DNA of 64,000 nucleotides, from assembly GCF_020991125.1 (NCBI RefSeq), contig NZ_CP087715.1, positions 1 through 64,000 of the forward strand, read 5' to 3'. The notes under the pieces were generated by a model, which saw nothing but the letters and a program-made list of their open reading frames with translations, searched no databases and had not been told where the DNA came from. This document shows, piece after piece, positions 7,613 to 16,089 of the stretch. Position 1 is the stretch's first letter. Each line of letters begins with the position of its first letter. This DNA comes from Microbulbifer celer (GTDB lineage Bacteria > Pseudomonadota > Gammaproteobacteria > Pseudomonadales > Cellvibrionaceae). Position numbers and translations under genes: made by a program.

Positions 7613-9499
7613 ATGGCCAAATATTCCGCAGAAGATATTGAGGTATTGACGGGGCTGGACCCGGTGAAAAAGCGCCCGGGCATGTACACCGATACCACCC
7701 GGCCCAACCACTTGGCCCAGGAAGTGATCGACAACAGTGTCGACGAAGCCCTCGCCGGCCACGCGAAGAAAATCGAGGTGGTTCTGCACAAAGATCACTC
7801 GATCTCCGTCAGTGATGACGGTCGCGGCATGCCGGTGGATATTCACCCGGAACAGGGGCGCCCGGGGGTGGAAGTCATCCTCTCGACCTTGCATGCCGGG
7901 GGTAAGTTTTCCAACAAGAACTATCAGTTCTCTGGCGGGCTGCACGGCGTGGGGGTGTCCGTGGTCAACGCGCTGTCGCAGATGCTGGAAGTGACCATTC
8001 AACGGGATGGCCAGGTGCATCGCATCGGCTTCCAGAATGGCGACAAGGCATCGGATCTGGAAGTCATCGGCGATTGCGGCAAACGCACCACCGGTACCAG
8101 TATCCGTTTTATGCCGAATCCCCAGTACTTTGATTCGCCCAAATTTTCCGTGCCGCGCCTGCGTCACCTGCTGCGGGCCAAAGCGGTACTGTGTCCCGGC
8201 CTCACAGTGACGTTTATCAATGAGCAGGATGGCGAATCGGATCAGTGGTACTACGAAGACGGCCTCAAGGACTACCTCGCCGCTGCCAACCAGGGGTGGG
8301 AAGTACTGCCTGCAGAACCGTTTGTGGGCACTTTCAGTGCCGAAACCGAAGCCGCGGATTGGGCGGTACAGTGGCTGCCGGAAGGTGGTGAGGTCACTGC
8401 AGAATCCTACGTCAACCTGATTCCCACTGCCCAGGGCGGGACCCATGTGAATGGCTTGCGCTCCGGCCTGCTGGATGCCATGCGCGAGTACTGCGAGATT
8501 CGCAACCTGTTACCGCGTGGAGTAAAACTCGGGCCGGAAGATATCTGGGCCCAGTGCAGTTACGTGCTCTCCGCCAAGCTGGCCGACCCTCAGTTTTCCG
8601 GGCAGACCAAGGAACGGCTCAGCTCCCGTGAGGCCACCGCCTTTGTCTCCGGTGTGGCGAAAGATGCTTTCGCGCTGTGGCTGAATCAGCACACGGAGGA
8701 TGGAGACAAGCTCGCCGAACTCTGTATCAGCAATGCGCAGAAAAGATTGCGCTCGGCGAAAAAAGTCGCGCGCAAGAAAGTCACCCAGGGACCCGCACTG
8801 CCGGGCAAACTCGCCGACTGTTCCAGTGGCGATGCCTCCCGCTCGGAGCTGTTCCTGGTAGAGGGTGACTCTGCCGGCGGTTCCGCCAAACAGGCCCGCG
8901 ACCGCGAATATCAGGCGATCATGCCCCTGCGCGGCAAAATCCTGAACACCTGGGAAGTGGACTCCAGTGAGATTTTTTCCAACCAGGAAGTACACGATAT
9001 CGCCGTTGCCCTGGGGGTGGACCCGGCCAGCGACAACCTGGAAGGTCTGCGCTACAACAAGATCTGTATTCTTGCGGATGCGGACTCCGACGGCCTGCAT
9101 ATTGCCACCTTGTTGTGTGCCCTGTTCCTGCGCCACTTCCGTCCGCTGGTCACCAATGGCCACGTGTTTGTCGCCATGCCGCCGCTGTACCGGATCGATA
9201 TCGGCAAGGAAACCTACTACGCGCTGGATGATGCAGAGCGCCAGGGGATTCTGGACCGTATCGCGGCGGAGAAAAAGAAAGGCAAGATCCAGGTCACCCG
9301 ATTCAAGGGGCTGGGGGAAATGAACCCCTTGCAGCTGCGGGAAACCACCATGGATCCGAATACCCGCAGGCTGGTACAGCTCTATGTGGACGCCGGTGAT
9401 GACTGCAATCAATTGCTCGACATGTTGCTGGCCAAGAAGCGCGCTGGTGATCGCAAGCAGTGGCTTGAGAACAAAGGCAATCTTGCCGAAGTGAGTTGA
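7613..9499 (+). CDS. parE: DNA topoisomerase IV subunit B
   Basis: ParE is the ATPase subunit of topoisomerase IV, which decatenates daughter chromosomes with ParC. The 628-aa length is normal. The GHKL ATPase domain has RPGMYTD and EVIDNSVDEALAG. The ATP lid is in GGKFSNKNYQFSGGLHGVG, and the transducer domain follows. The TOPRIM domain shows LVEGDSAGGS, PLRGKILN and DADSDGLHI, the ParE-type acidic triad. Start ATG 7613. An intrinsic terminator follows the stop codon. Confidence 0.97.
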   Translation: MAKYSAEDIEVLTGLDPVKKRPGMYTDTTRPNHLAQEVIDNSVDEALAGHAKKIEVVLHKDHSISVSDDGRGMPVDIHPEQGRPGVEVILSTLHAGGKFSNKNYQFSGGLHGVGVSVVNALSQMLEVTIQRDGQVHRIGFQNGDKASDLEVIGDCGKRTTGTSIRFMPNPQYFDSPKFSVPRLRHLLRAKAVLCPGLTVTFINEQDGESDQWYYEDGLKDYLAAANQGWEVLPAEPFVGTFSAETEAADWAVQWLPEGGEVTAESYVNLIPTAQGGTHVNGLRSGLLDAMREYCEIRNLLPRGVKLGPEDIWAQCSYVLSAKLADPQFSGQTKERLSSREATAFVSGVAKDAFALWLNQHTEDGDKLAELCISNAQKRLRSAKKVARKKVTQGPALPGKLADCSSGDASRSELFLVEGDSAGGSAKQARDREYQAIMPLRGKILNTWEVDSSEIFSNQEVHDIAVALGVDPASDNLEGLRYNKICILADADSDGLHIATLLCALFLRHFRPLVTNGHVFVAMPPLYRIDIGKETYYALDDAERQGILDRIAAEKKKGKIQVTRFKGLGEMNPLQLRETTMDPNTRRLVQLYVDAGDDCNQLLDMLLAKKRAGDRKQWLENKGNLAEVS

Positions 9500-9522
9500 G
9501 TAACTCTCCCTCAAAAAAATAG

Positions 9523-9550
9523 AACCTCGCCTGTGCGCGAGGTTTTTTTT
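9523..9550 (+). terminator. Intrinsic terminator of parE
   Basis: An 8-bp GC-rich stem AACCTCGC/GCGAGGTT (9523-9530 with 9537-9544) is followed by eight T residues (9543-9550), 24 bp after the parE stop codon. Confidence 0.88.
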
Positions 9551-9640
9551 GTTGGAACTGTGCAATGACTTTAGAGGTGCCCTTCAAAAAACGGGCATAT
9601 TTTCGGGCGATACATCCCTGTATCGCCTTTGATTTTTTAG

Positions 9641-10840
9641 CTATTCCTGCCGGAGCCAGTGTTGATTGGTGCCGCCCGTGTAGCTCCAGGTGCCCACATC
9701 GTCGCCGGCATTGATGCCGAAGCCATCGATAACCTGGGTGGGTTCGGCGGTCACGCTGATGGAGCCGTTACTGTTTAGAGTAAAGCGCTGGGAACTGCCG
9801 CCGTTGCAGGTCCAGATCATGATGTTTGCGTTGCTGGCATAGACGCCGCCGTTGTCCAGGCAGTAGCGGGGGTCGTGCCTGCTGCGGATCAGTCCGGTAC
9901 TCTCCTCGTAATACCACTTCTGCCAGTTGCCGTCGTTGCAATTCCACTGCAATACATTGGTGCCGTTCTCCATATTGGCGGCGTCGATATCCAGACACAG
10001 GCCTGAGGCGTTGTTGACATACTCCAGGTACCGGCCTTCTACTCCGGGATTGGATGCAGTGAGGCTGGTTTCGGTAAAGTCCGGGTAACCGTCGGGCTTG
10101 TAAGTGTTGAGTTTGTTCAAGAAGTTATTGTGGTTGACCGGCAGGTTGGCGTCGCCATAGTCGAAGTTGTCCAGCAGGGTGCGCATCACTTCGTTGTTCC
10201 AGCCGTCGCCGTACAATTCATACCAGCTGGTAATTGTCGGGGTAACGAATACACCGTAGGGGTTTTCCGCCACTTCGTTGTGCTTGGCCAAACGCAGGGC
10301 GTGGGTCGATATTCCGTCCTTGTGATAGACGAACTTCATATGGCCGTTGTCATCCGTCGGAATTTTCGCGGCGTCCAGGGTAACCACGGTGCGGTGGTAG
10401 CTGTAGCTGCCGTGAGTGACGTTGCCATTTTTTGTCCATACCGCAGCGAACTCCCAGTCGTGGCGATGGCCGCTTTCAATACCTTCGAACAGCTGATCCT
10501 TTTCGAAATAGAGTGCGTAGAAGTGCCCACAATAGCTGGCACCGCCGTAGTCGATACAGGCATAGCGGTGCACGGTGTTGGAGATATCCATAAAGTTGGT
10601 GGAACTGCAGGAGCCGTCGAGGCTGCCGCTGGGCTTGAGGCCTCCGTTGATGTCGCCGTTGCGGCTGATACCGGCGCTGGGATAGCAGCCGTCGCCGTCA
10701 AAATCGAACACCGGGGCAATGGATACGGCGTCCACGGAGTCAGGCAGCGCCTGGTCCAGTTTGGCAAAATCGCTCGCCAGTGCTGGTATCGACGCCAGTA
10801 GCGCCAATCCGAAAGATAAGCCAAAGGTCTTCAGTTTCAT
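9641..10840 (-). CDS. Secreted NLP (NPP1) toxin-like protein with ricin-type lectin domain
   Basis: This is a secreted 399-aa protein. A signal peptide covers residues 1-23 (ALASIPALAS). The NPP1 fold spans about residues 24-250 and contains the family heptapeptide GHRHDWE at 124-130, whose Asp, His and Glu hold the divalent cation. Cysteines lie near 52, 78, 95 and 104. A C-terminal beta-trefoil (about 258-399) shows ricin-lectin repeats around NWQKWYY, SSQRFTL and TNQHWL and probably binds glycans. NLPs of plant pathogens permeabilise membranes by binding inositol-phosphoryl ceramides; the target here is unknown. It diverges from an ECF sigma gene, and a PI-PLC-like gene lies further along the same locus. 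The start has the site AGGAACCCC. Confidence 0.88.
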   Translation of the reverse strand: MKLKTFGLSFGLALLASIPALASDFAKLDQALPDSVDAVSIAPVFDFDGDGCYPSAGISRNGDINGGLKPSGSLDGSCSSTNFMDISNTVHRYACIDYGGASYCGHFYALYFEKDQLFEGIESGHRHDWEFAAVWTKNGNVTHGSYSYHRTVVTLDAAKIPTDDNGHMKFVYHKDGISTHALRLAKHNEVAENPYGVFVTPTITSWYELYGDGWNNEVMRTLLDNFDYGDANLPVNHNNFLNKLNTYKPDGYPDFTETSLTASNPGVEGRYLEYVNNASGLCLDIDAANMENGTNVLQWNCNDGNWQKWYYEESTGLIRSRHDPRYCLDNGGVYASNANIMIWTCNGGSSQRFTLNSNGSISVTAEPTQVIDGFGINAGDDVGTWSYTGGTNQHWLRQE

Positions 10841-11217
10841 GAAGGGGTTCCTGTCTTTGAGAAAATTGAAGCAAAAGAAGCTGATAGATGTTGCGGTGCG
10901 TCTGTTGCTGACCGAGAGTGACGGTGGTTATCGCTGTCACCACACTAGGAGACTCTCTGGAGGGAGAGAAGGGGACAGGGTTTAATGCGATTTAATAAAT
11001 ATGTCATGGCCGGACCGTTGTAGCGCAAAAATAATAAGTGGTGGTAGTGTCCCCTTTTTGTAGGGTGCAACGTTTATATGTCAGGGGCTGGGGGGGAGGA
11101 GTCGGCTGGTATTGATGGATGATGTGCCGTTATAAACCTGACACATTTGCACTGTAGTGTAAGTCGGATTTTTCGTCCTCGAAGTAAGGCTGCCGGATTA
11201 CCACGAGCTACAGTTCT
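10841..11217. promoter_or_regulatory. Divergent intergenic region between NLP and ECF sigma genes
   Basis: This 377-bp region has no gene. Nested inverted repeats lie in the leader of the NLP gene: GAGAGT 10914-10919 with ACTCTC 10952-10957, and GTGAC 10918-10922 with GTCAC 10936-10940. They could form a leader hairpin or an operator. No convincing -35/-10 pair was identified for either gene. Confidence 0.4.
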
Positions 11218-11739
11218 ATGCCGATCCTGAATCCTCAGAAGACAATGTCCGAAAGGTTTGAGAAAAACCTCGTTCACAACCGGGATGCATTGCGCCGCTT
11301 TATTTCTTCCAAGGTAAGAGATCGTCAGGAAGTGGACGACCTGGTACAGGAAACGCTGGCGAGAACGCTGAGCAGTGCTGACCGCAATCGTGTGAAGGAA
11401 CCTTTCGCTTACGCTATGCAGGTGGCGAAAACCGTTGTGATTGACTACTGGCGCAAGGAGCGTGGAGAGCCCATTGGCGAAGACGTCGTGGAAATTGCTG
11501 ATGAATACTGTCCCATGGAAAAGCAGTCGCAGCACCAGCGTCTCAGGGATCTGGTCGGTATTGTCGAAGCCATGCCGGAGTTACGGCGCGAAGTGTTTAT
11601 ACGCCGCCGGCTCGACGGGCAGACGAGGGAAGAAATTGCCAGCGCCCTGGGGATGAGTGTCGAGGCAGTGAAGAAACATATTACACGTGCGATGGCCGAC
11701 CTGGCTGTGGGCATGGAAGCAAAAGGTTGGGTCGACTAA
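11218..11739 (+). CDS. ECF RNA polymerase sigma factor, FecI-like
   Basis: This is an extracytoplasmic-function sigma factor of 173 aa. The sigma-70 region 2 segment is VDDLVQETLARTL to VVIDYWRKE (about residues 40-80). Region 4 is REEIASALGMSVEAVKKHI (about residues 138-156), a helix-turn-helix for the -35 element. It is followed 57 bp later by a FecR-type regulator and then a TonB receptor with an N-terminal signalling domain, the standard cell-surface signalling layout. An internal ATG at 11245 is an alternative start, since neither site has a strong ribosome binding sequence. Confidence 0.9.
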   Translation: MPILNPQKTMSERFEKNLVHNRDALRRFISSKVRDRQEVDDLVQETLARTLSSADRNRVKEPFAYAMQVAKTVVIDYWRKERGEPIGEDVVEIADEYCPMEKQSQHQRLRDLVGIVEAMPELRREVFIRRRLDGQTREEIASALGMSVEAVKKHITRAMADLAVGMEAKGWVD

Positions 11740-11796
11740 GGAGAATTAACCTGGCAACGCTTGATAGGTCCGGTTAATAGAAACAGATAGTTTTAT

Positions 11797-12780
11797 ATGA
11801 ATTCAAAAATAGGGCCCCTTATTTGGGCACAGGCCGCCGATTGGTGTGAGCGGCGAGATGAGCTGGACGCGGAGAGCCGGGCGGCCCTTGGGGACTGGTT
11901 GGCAGCGGATGCCCGGCATCGTCGGGCCTATGAATTCCTGTGTGCTGAAATGGATGGAGAGATTCTTCAATATAGCCTGGAGAAGGTTAGGGAGCGGGCG
12001 GGGAGCCCGGCTGCGCCTGGACTTCGCTCCGTCACCGGTGGTGGTGCAGGTCGGGCTGCGCACTGGCTTATGGGGGTGGCTGCCTGCTTATTGATCGCGG
12101 CCCTGTGGCTGCCGCAACTGCCGGCTTGGAGGCAGGAATCGCAAGCGCCCGTTGTGGCCTTTCAGGAGAGCATGACTGCCAGAGGGGAAACGGGAGAGCT
12201 GCACACGGCTGACGGCTCGCATTTACGGCTCAATGGCGATACGCAGCTGGCATACAGTATGGCGGGAAGTGAACGGAGGGTGGAGCTGCGCCAGGGCGAG
12301 GTATTCTTTGAGGTGGCACCCGATCCGGACAGGCCCTTTGTCATTACGGTGGGTGCTTCGCGCATCGAGGTTGTGGGTACCGTTTTCAACGTGAATCGCC
12401 TCGGTCACCAGGTGCAGGTGAATGTCTATGAGGGGCGGGTGCGGGTTGCCGCCGCCGGTCAGCGGGAACTCACAGCGGGTGACGCCATCCTGGTAGACGG
12501 GCGCCGCCTGGAGCCTGTGACGCACTTCGATCAGTCTGCGGGCAAGGCGGACTGGATGCAGAACTGGCTGGATGTAACCGAGCAACCGCTGAAGGACGTA
12601 TTGCTGCAACTCCAGCGCCATTCCCGGCGGGATATTGTCCTGGCCGATATCCTTTCCGCCCAGGAGAAGGTCTCCGGCCGTTTCCGGCTCGATCAGCCCC
12701 GGCGAAGTCTGGAATTGTTGGCCGATCTGCAGGGGCTCGAGTTGAGAGAGGAGGACGGGCGGTATCTCCTGTCTCGTTAG
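11797..12780 (+). CDS. FecR-type anti-sigma regulator
   Basis: This inner membrane protein of 327 aa relays a signal from a TonB receptor to the ECF sigma factor. The N-terminal cytoplasmic DUF4880-like part begins AADWCERRDELDAESRAALG and includes the usual DARHRRAYE stretch. One membrane helix lies near residues 88-108 (AHWLMGVAACLLIAALWLP). The periplasmic FecR domain has LADGSHLRLN-like and GEVFFEVAPDPDRPFVI motifs, and a C-terminal STN-like segment follows. It sits between the sigma gene and the STN-containing TonB receptor. Confidence 0.9.
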   Translation: MNSKIGPLIWAQAADWCERRDELDAESRAALGDWLAADARHRRAYEFLCAEMDGEILQYSLEKVRERAGSPAAPGLRSVTGGGAGRAAHWLMGVAACLLIAALWLPQLPAWRQESQAPVVAFQESMTARGETGELHTADGSHLRLNGDTQLAYSMAGSERRVELRQGEVFFEVAPDPDRPFVITVGASRIEVVGTVFNVNRLGHQVQVNVYEGRVRVAAAGQRELTAGDAILVDGRRLEPVTHFDQSAGKADWMQNWLDVTEQPLKDVLLQLQRHSRRDIVLADILSAQEKVSGRFRLDQPRRSLELLADLQGLELREEDGRYLLSR

Positions 12781-12832
12781 CCGGGGATTTCTTCAAGCGC
12801 TTGTCACAAATGGGCGCTAGGCTGGACTCGCT

Positions 12833-15800
12833 ATGCGGTTTCAACCTCCCTTTCGCTTTCCTCAAGGTCGTAGTTTCAACGGCCTGGCTGTCGCTGTGCT
12901 CGCAGGGTGGAGCGCGGCTGCCCCCTTAATGGCCTCGCAACCTTCGGAGATTGGCCTGGAGGATCTCGGCGCCTGTGCTTCCGATGGCAGTGAAGGCGGA
13001 GCTGGCATACCGCTGTCCGATATTGTGCGGTTGCTTTCCGACCGCTTTGACACGGCGATAGTGACACTCGCCGGCGGCTATTGCCTGTCGCTTACCCCAA
13101 CCGATCTTTCGCGCTCTCTGCAGCAGGTTTCTCTTCTGCCGGCATTGAACGAGGTATTGCCCGCGGACAGCCTGCGCGCGAGGCAGACGCCGTCCGGTGT
13201 CATTATCTTTCTGCATAAGGGCGCGGAAGAAGAAGCGGGGCCGGACGGGCAGCAACAGGTAATCATGGAGCTGGTTGTGGAGGGTCGGCGAAACCAGTTG
13301 TCGGCTAAGCCGCTGGCCAGGTACCAGAGCCAGGGCATTGTGGAAACGCTGGTACCGGCGGACTTCAGCGCCTTTGCCGACCGCAATCCGGCGGAAACAC
13401 TCAACCGCCTGCCCGGGGTCGCCATTACCCGGGAGGGCAGCGAGGGCCGCCAGGTTTCCATTCGCGGGATGAGTGCGGATGCCACACGAATACAGCTGAA
13501 TGGTATGGAGATTCTGGCCACCGGGACTTCGATAGACGCCCGCGGTGCGCTGAACCGCAGTCGCAGTTTTGACTTCAATGTGTTTGCCGTGGACGGCTTG
13601 CAGCGGGCCAGCCTGTACAAAACCATGAGTGCGGATCAGGCCGAGGGCGGCATCGCCGGCACCATTGATCTGCAGACGCCAAGGCCACTCGATATGGCCG
13701 GGCAGCGGGAGTTCAGCTTGCAGGCCGGGTACAACACCAATGTGGCACATTCGGCCCCGGGTGGGCGGGGACTGTGGGCTGAAAGCTGGGCCGATGGCTC
13801 CCAGGCGATACTGGTTTCATTGATGTACGGCGAACACCGGACGCAGGAGGTCGGCTTTTCCACTGTGCGCTGGAATACGGGAGGTTGGGACCTGGAAAAG
13901 GTGAACCCGGATATTCCCGAGGATTGGGTGTCGCGTTTGAACAGTGAGGGCGACAACGCCCTGTTCCGTTCACGCTACAACCGCTACGACATCCTCAGTC
14001 GTGAATCTGAAAGATCCTCTATGCTCGCCGCGTGGCAGTTTGAACCCAACGACGGATTGAGCCTGTCGCTTACCGGGATCACGGCGAAGCATCGCCTGGA
14101 TATAACCGAACGGCACCTGGACAGTGCGGGCCTGGGAGCGGGCGATGTCAGCGGTATCGTCATCAACGACCTTGCTGTCGATGGCAACGATATTCTGTAC
14201 GGGGATTTCTCCCATGTGGACATCCACTCGGAATTGAACATTGAAAAAAACCATACGGAATTTCAGCAGCTGACGGCTTTGTTGGAGTATCGGCTTCAAC
14301 CCCACTGGCAGATTCGCGGCGCCTTCGGTTATTCCCATTCGGCCTTCGGCAGTCCGGTACATGACAAGGTCTGGTTTGAAGCCAATGACCAGGATTTCTC
14401 CTATGACTACCGGAATAATGATCGCGTTGCACTGAACCGTTATGGTTTTGATGTTAACGATCCCGACCAGTGGCAGGTCTACCGGGTGGCTGCCAGGGGA
14501 GAGCGGGTCGATAATCGGTTTCGCCAGGCAAAGATTGACAATGTGTTCGACCTCGCCAGTGGCGAAACCACTGACCGGGTTAGTGCGGGTTTCAGCTATC
14601 GTCAATACAGCCATTCCGGTGAAACGCTGCGCAGCCATTTTTACGACCTGCGCGGTGCCAGTGTGGGCGGCCTGTTTACCCACACGGATTTTGCCGGACT
14701 GGGTGTGAATGGGACGCCAGCCCGGTGGCTTACACCATCCCTGGCGGCGCTGGAGCGGCTGTCTGTGGGCGAACGCAGTCCGGCCGTCGATCCGGGTAGT
14801 CTTTTCGAGGTGTACGAGACTACCTGGGCCGGGTACCTGGAATGGGCGCGGGAGTGGAATTGGCGAGCGAGCCGGCTCCGCTTTGACACCGGGTTGCGAT
14901 ACAGTGCCACGGCGTTACACAGCAAAGGCCTGTTGGCCAGCGATACGTTGACAGCACTGCGCGAGAGCCGGTCGGGTTATGGGAACTGGCTGCCGTCTTT
15001 GAACTTATCTTCCACCTTGGGTGAAAACGGGTTGGTGCGATTTTCGACAGCAAAGAACATCACCCGTCCTGCCGCCGCGGATTTGCGGGCCAGTATCCAG
15101 ATTGACACCAGTGAGGGCACCATTACCCAGGGCAATCCCGGGCTAAAGCCATTGGCGGCGACGTCTGTCGACCTGTCCTTCGAGCGCTATGCGAGCGATT
15201 TTGAATCCATGGCGGCGCTGGGATTTTTCTACAAGAAAATTGAAGATTATATCGTCAGGCAGTCGAATCATTTTTCGTCAGAAAACCTTTCCGAAATACT
15301 GCCAGGGGATGTTTTTTTCGAGCAACAACTGAAGCCCGACGACGATATTCTGGCTGGGGATTATGCCGTAACCCGACCGGTCAATGGAGACAGTGTTTAC
15401 TTGCACGGGCTAGAGCTTTCTCTGGTTCAGGGGATGAATCTGTTTCCCGGCTTGTTGGAAAGTAGCTCCCTCGCATTTAACTACACCTATAGTAATGCGG
15501 ATGCCGATTACTGGGACGAAGGGAGAAAAATAAGCAAGCCGCTGGCCGGCTTGTCGAAATCTTCTGGAAACCTGGTCTTCGGTGGCGCGAGAGGGCGGTG
15601 GAAATTCCAGCTGTCGGCGAACTACCGGGACCGGTATTTGGTGGAGGCGCCCAGCGCGGACGGCAACGATGAGTCCGGTGTGAATGCATCGCTCTATGGA
15701 GACCTGGCGATACACTATCAGATGGATGGAAACCTGGCGTTGAAGGTTTCAGCGTTGAATTTTACCAATGAGCCGCTCGATCAATATGTGGATACGTCCA

Positions 15801-15865
15801 ACAGGGTGTACAGCTATTCCAAAAGTGGGCGAGACTACTTCCTGGAGGTGGTATGGAAGAACTAG
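12833..15865 (+). CDS. TonB-dependent receptor with STN signalling domain
   Basis: This outer membrane transducer-type receptor has 1010 aa. A signal peptide covers about residues 1-35. A secretin/TonB short N-terminal (STN) domain at about 55-125 (PLSDIVRLLSDRFDTA to SGVIIFLHKG) should contact the periplasmic FecR domain. The plug begins near residue 180 (NPAETLNRLPGVAITREGSEGRQVSIRGM) and is followed by a 22-strand-type barrel. The last segment, YSKSGRDYFLEVVWKN, ends in an aromatic-rich strand. The substrate is unknown. The ECF and FecR genes immediately upstream suggest that ligand binding activates the locus. Confidence 0.92.
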   Translation: MRFQPPFRFPQGRSFNGLAVAVLAGWSAAAPLMASQPSEIGLEDLGACASDGSEGGAGIPLSDIVRLLSDRFDTAIVTLAGGYCLSLTPTDLSRSLQQVSLLPALNEVLPADSLRARQTPSGVIIFLHKGAEEEAGPDGQQQVIMELVVEGRRNQLSAKPLARYQSQGIVETLVPADFSAFADRNPAETLNRLPGVAITREGSEGRQVSIRGMSADATRIQLNGMEILATGTSIDARGALNRSRSFDFNVFAVDGLQRASLYKTMSADQAEGGIAGTIDLQTPRPLDMAGQREFSLQAGYNTNVAHSAPGGRGLWAESWADGSQAILVSLMYGEHRTQEVGFSTVRWNTGGWDLEKVNPDIPEDWVSRLNSEGDNALFRSRYNRYDILSRESERSSMLAAWQFEPNDGLSLSLTGITAKHRLDITERHLDSAGLGAGDVSGIVINDLAVDGNDILYGDFSHVDIHSELNIEKNHTEFQQLTALLEYRLQPHWQIRGAFGYSHSAFGSPVHDKVWFEANDQDFSYDYRNNDRVALNRYGFDVNDPDQWQVYRVAARGERVDNRFRQAKIDNVFDLASGETTDRVSAGFSYRQYSHSGETLRSHFYDLRGASVGGLFTHTDFAGLGVNGTPARWLTPSLAALERLSVGERSPAVDPGSLFEVYETTWAGYLEWAREWNWRASRLRFDTGLRYSATALHSKGLLASDTLTALRESRSGYGNWLPSLNLSSTLGENGLVRFSTAKNITRPAAADLRASIQIDTSEGTITQGNPGLKPLAATSVDLSFERYASDFESMAALGFFYKKIEDYIVRQSNHFSSENLSEILPGDVFFEQQLKPDDDILAGDYAVTRPVNGDSVYLHGLELSLVQGMNLFPGLLESSSLAFNYTYSNADADYWDEGRKISKPLAGLSKSSGNLVFGGARGRWKFQLSANYRDRYLVEAPSADGNDESGVNASLYGDLAIHYQMDGNLALKVSALNFTNEPLDQYVDTSNRVYSYSKSGRDYFLEVVWKN

Positions 15866-16089
15866 TGCTAGACGCTCTTTCATAACTGCTATGTAGGCGT
15901 CTGCCAGCGTTATGAGGCAGATTCCGGGGGGTAATTTTCAGGGTTTCATTTTTAGGGTTTCCAAAGTGGTTGTCACAAAAACAACCAAAAAGCTTCATAA
16001 AAACCCTTGTCCCCTTTCTCTTCTGACCCCTGTCTTCCTAAGAAAACTAATCGGTTAACTCCCTGTTTTTATCTTAGGAAACTTTTGAA

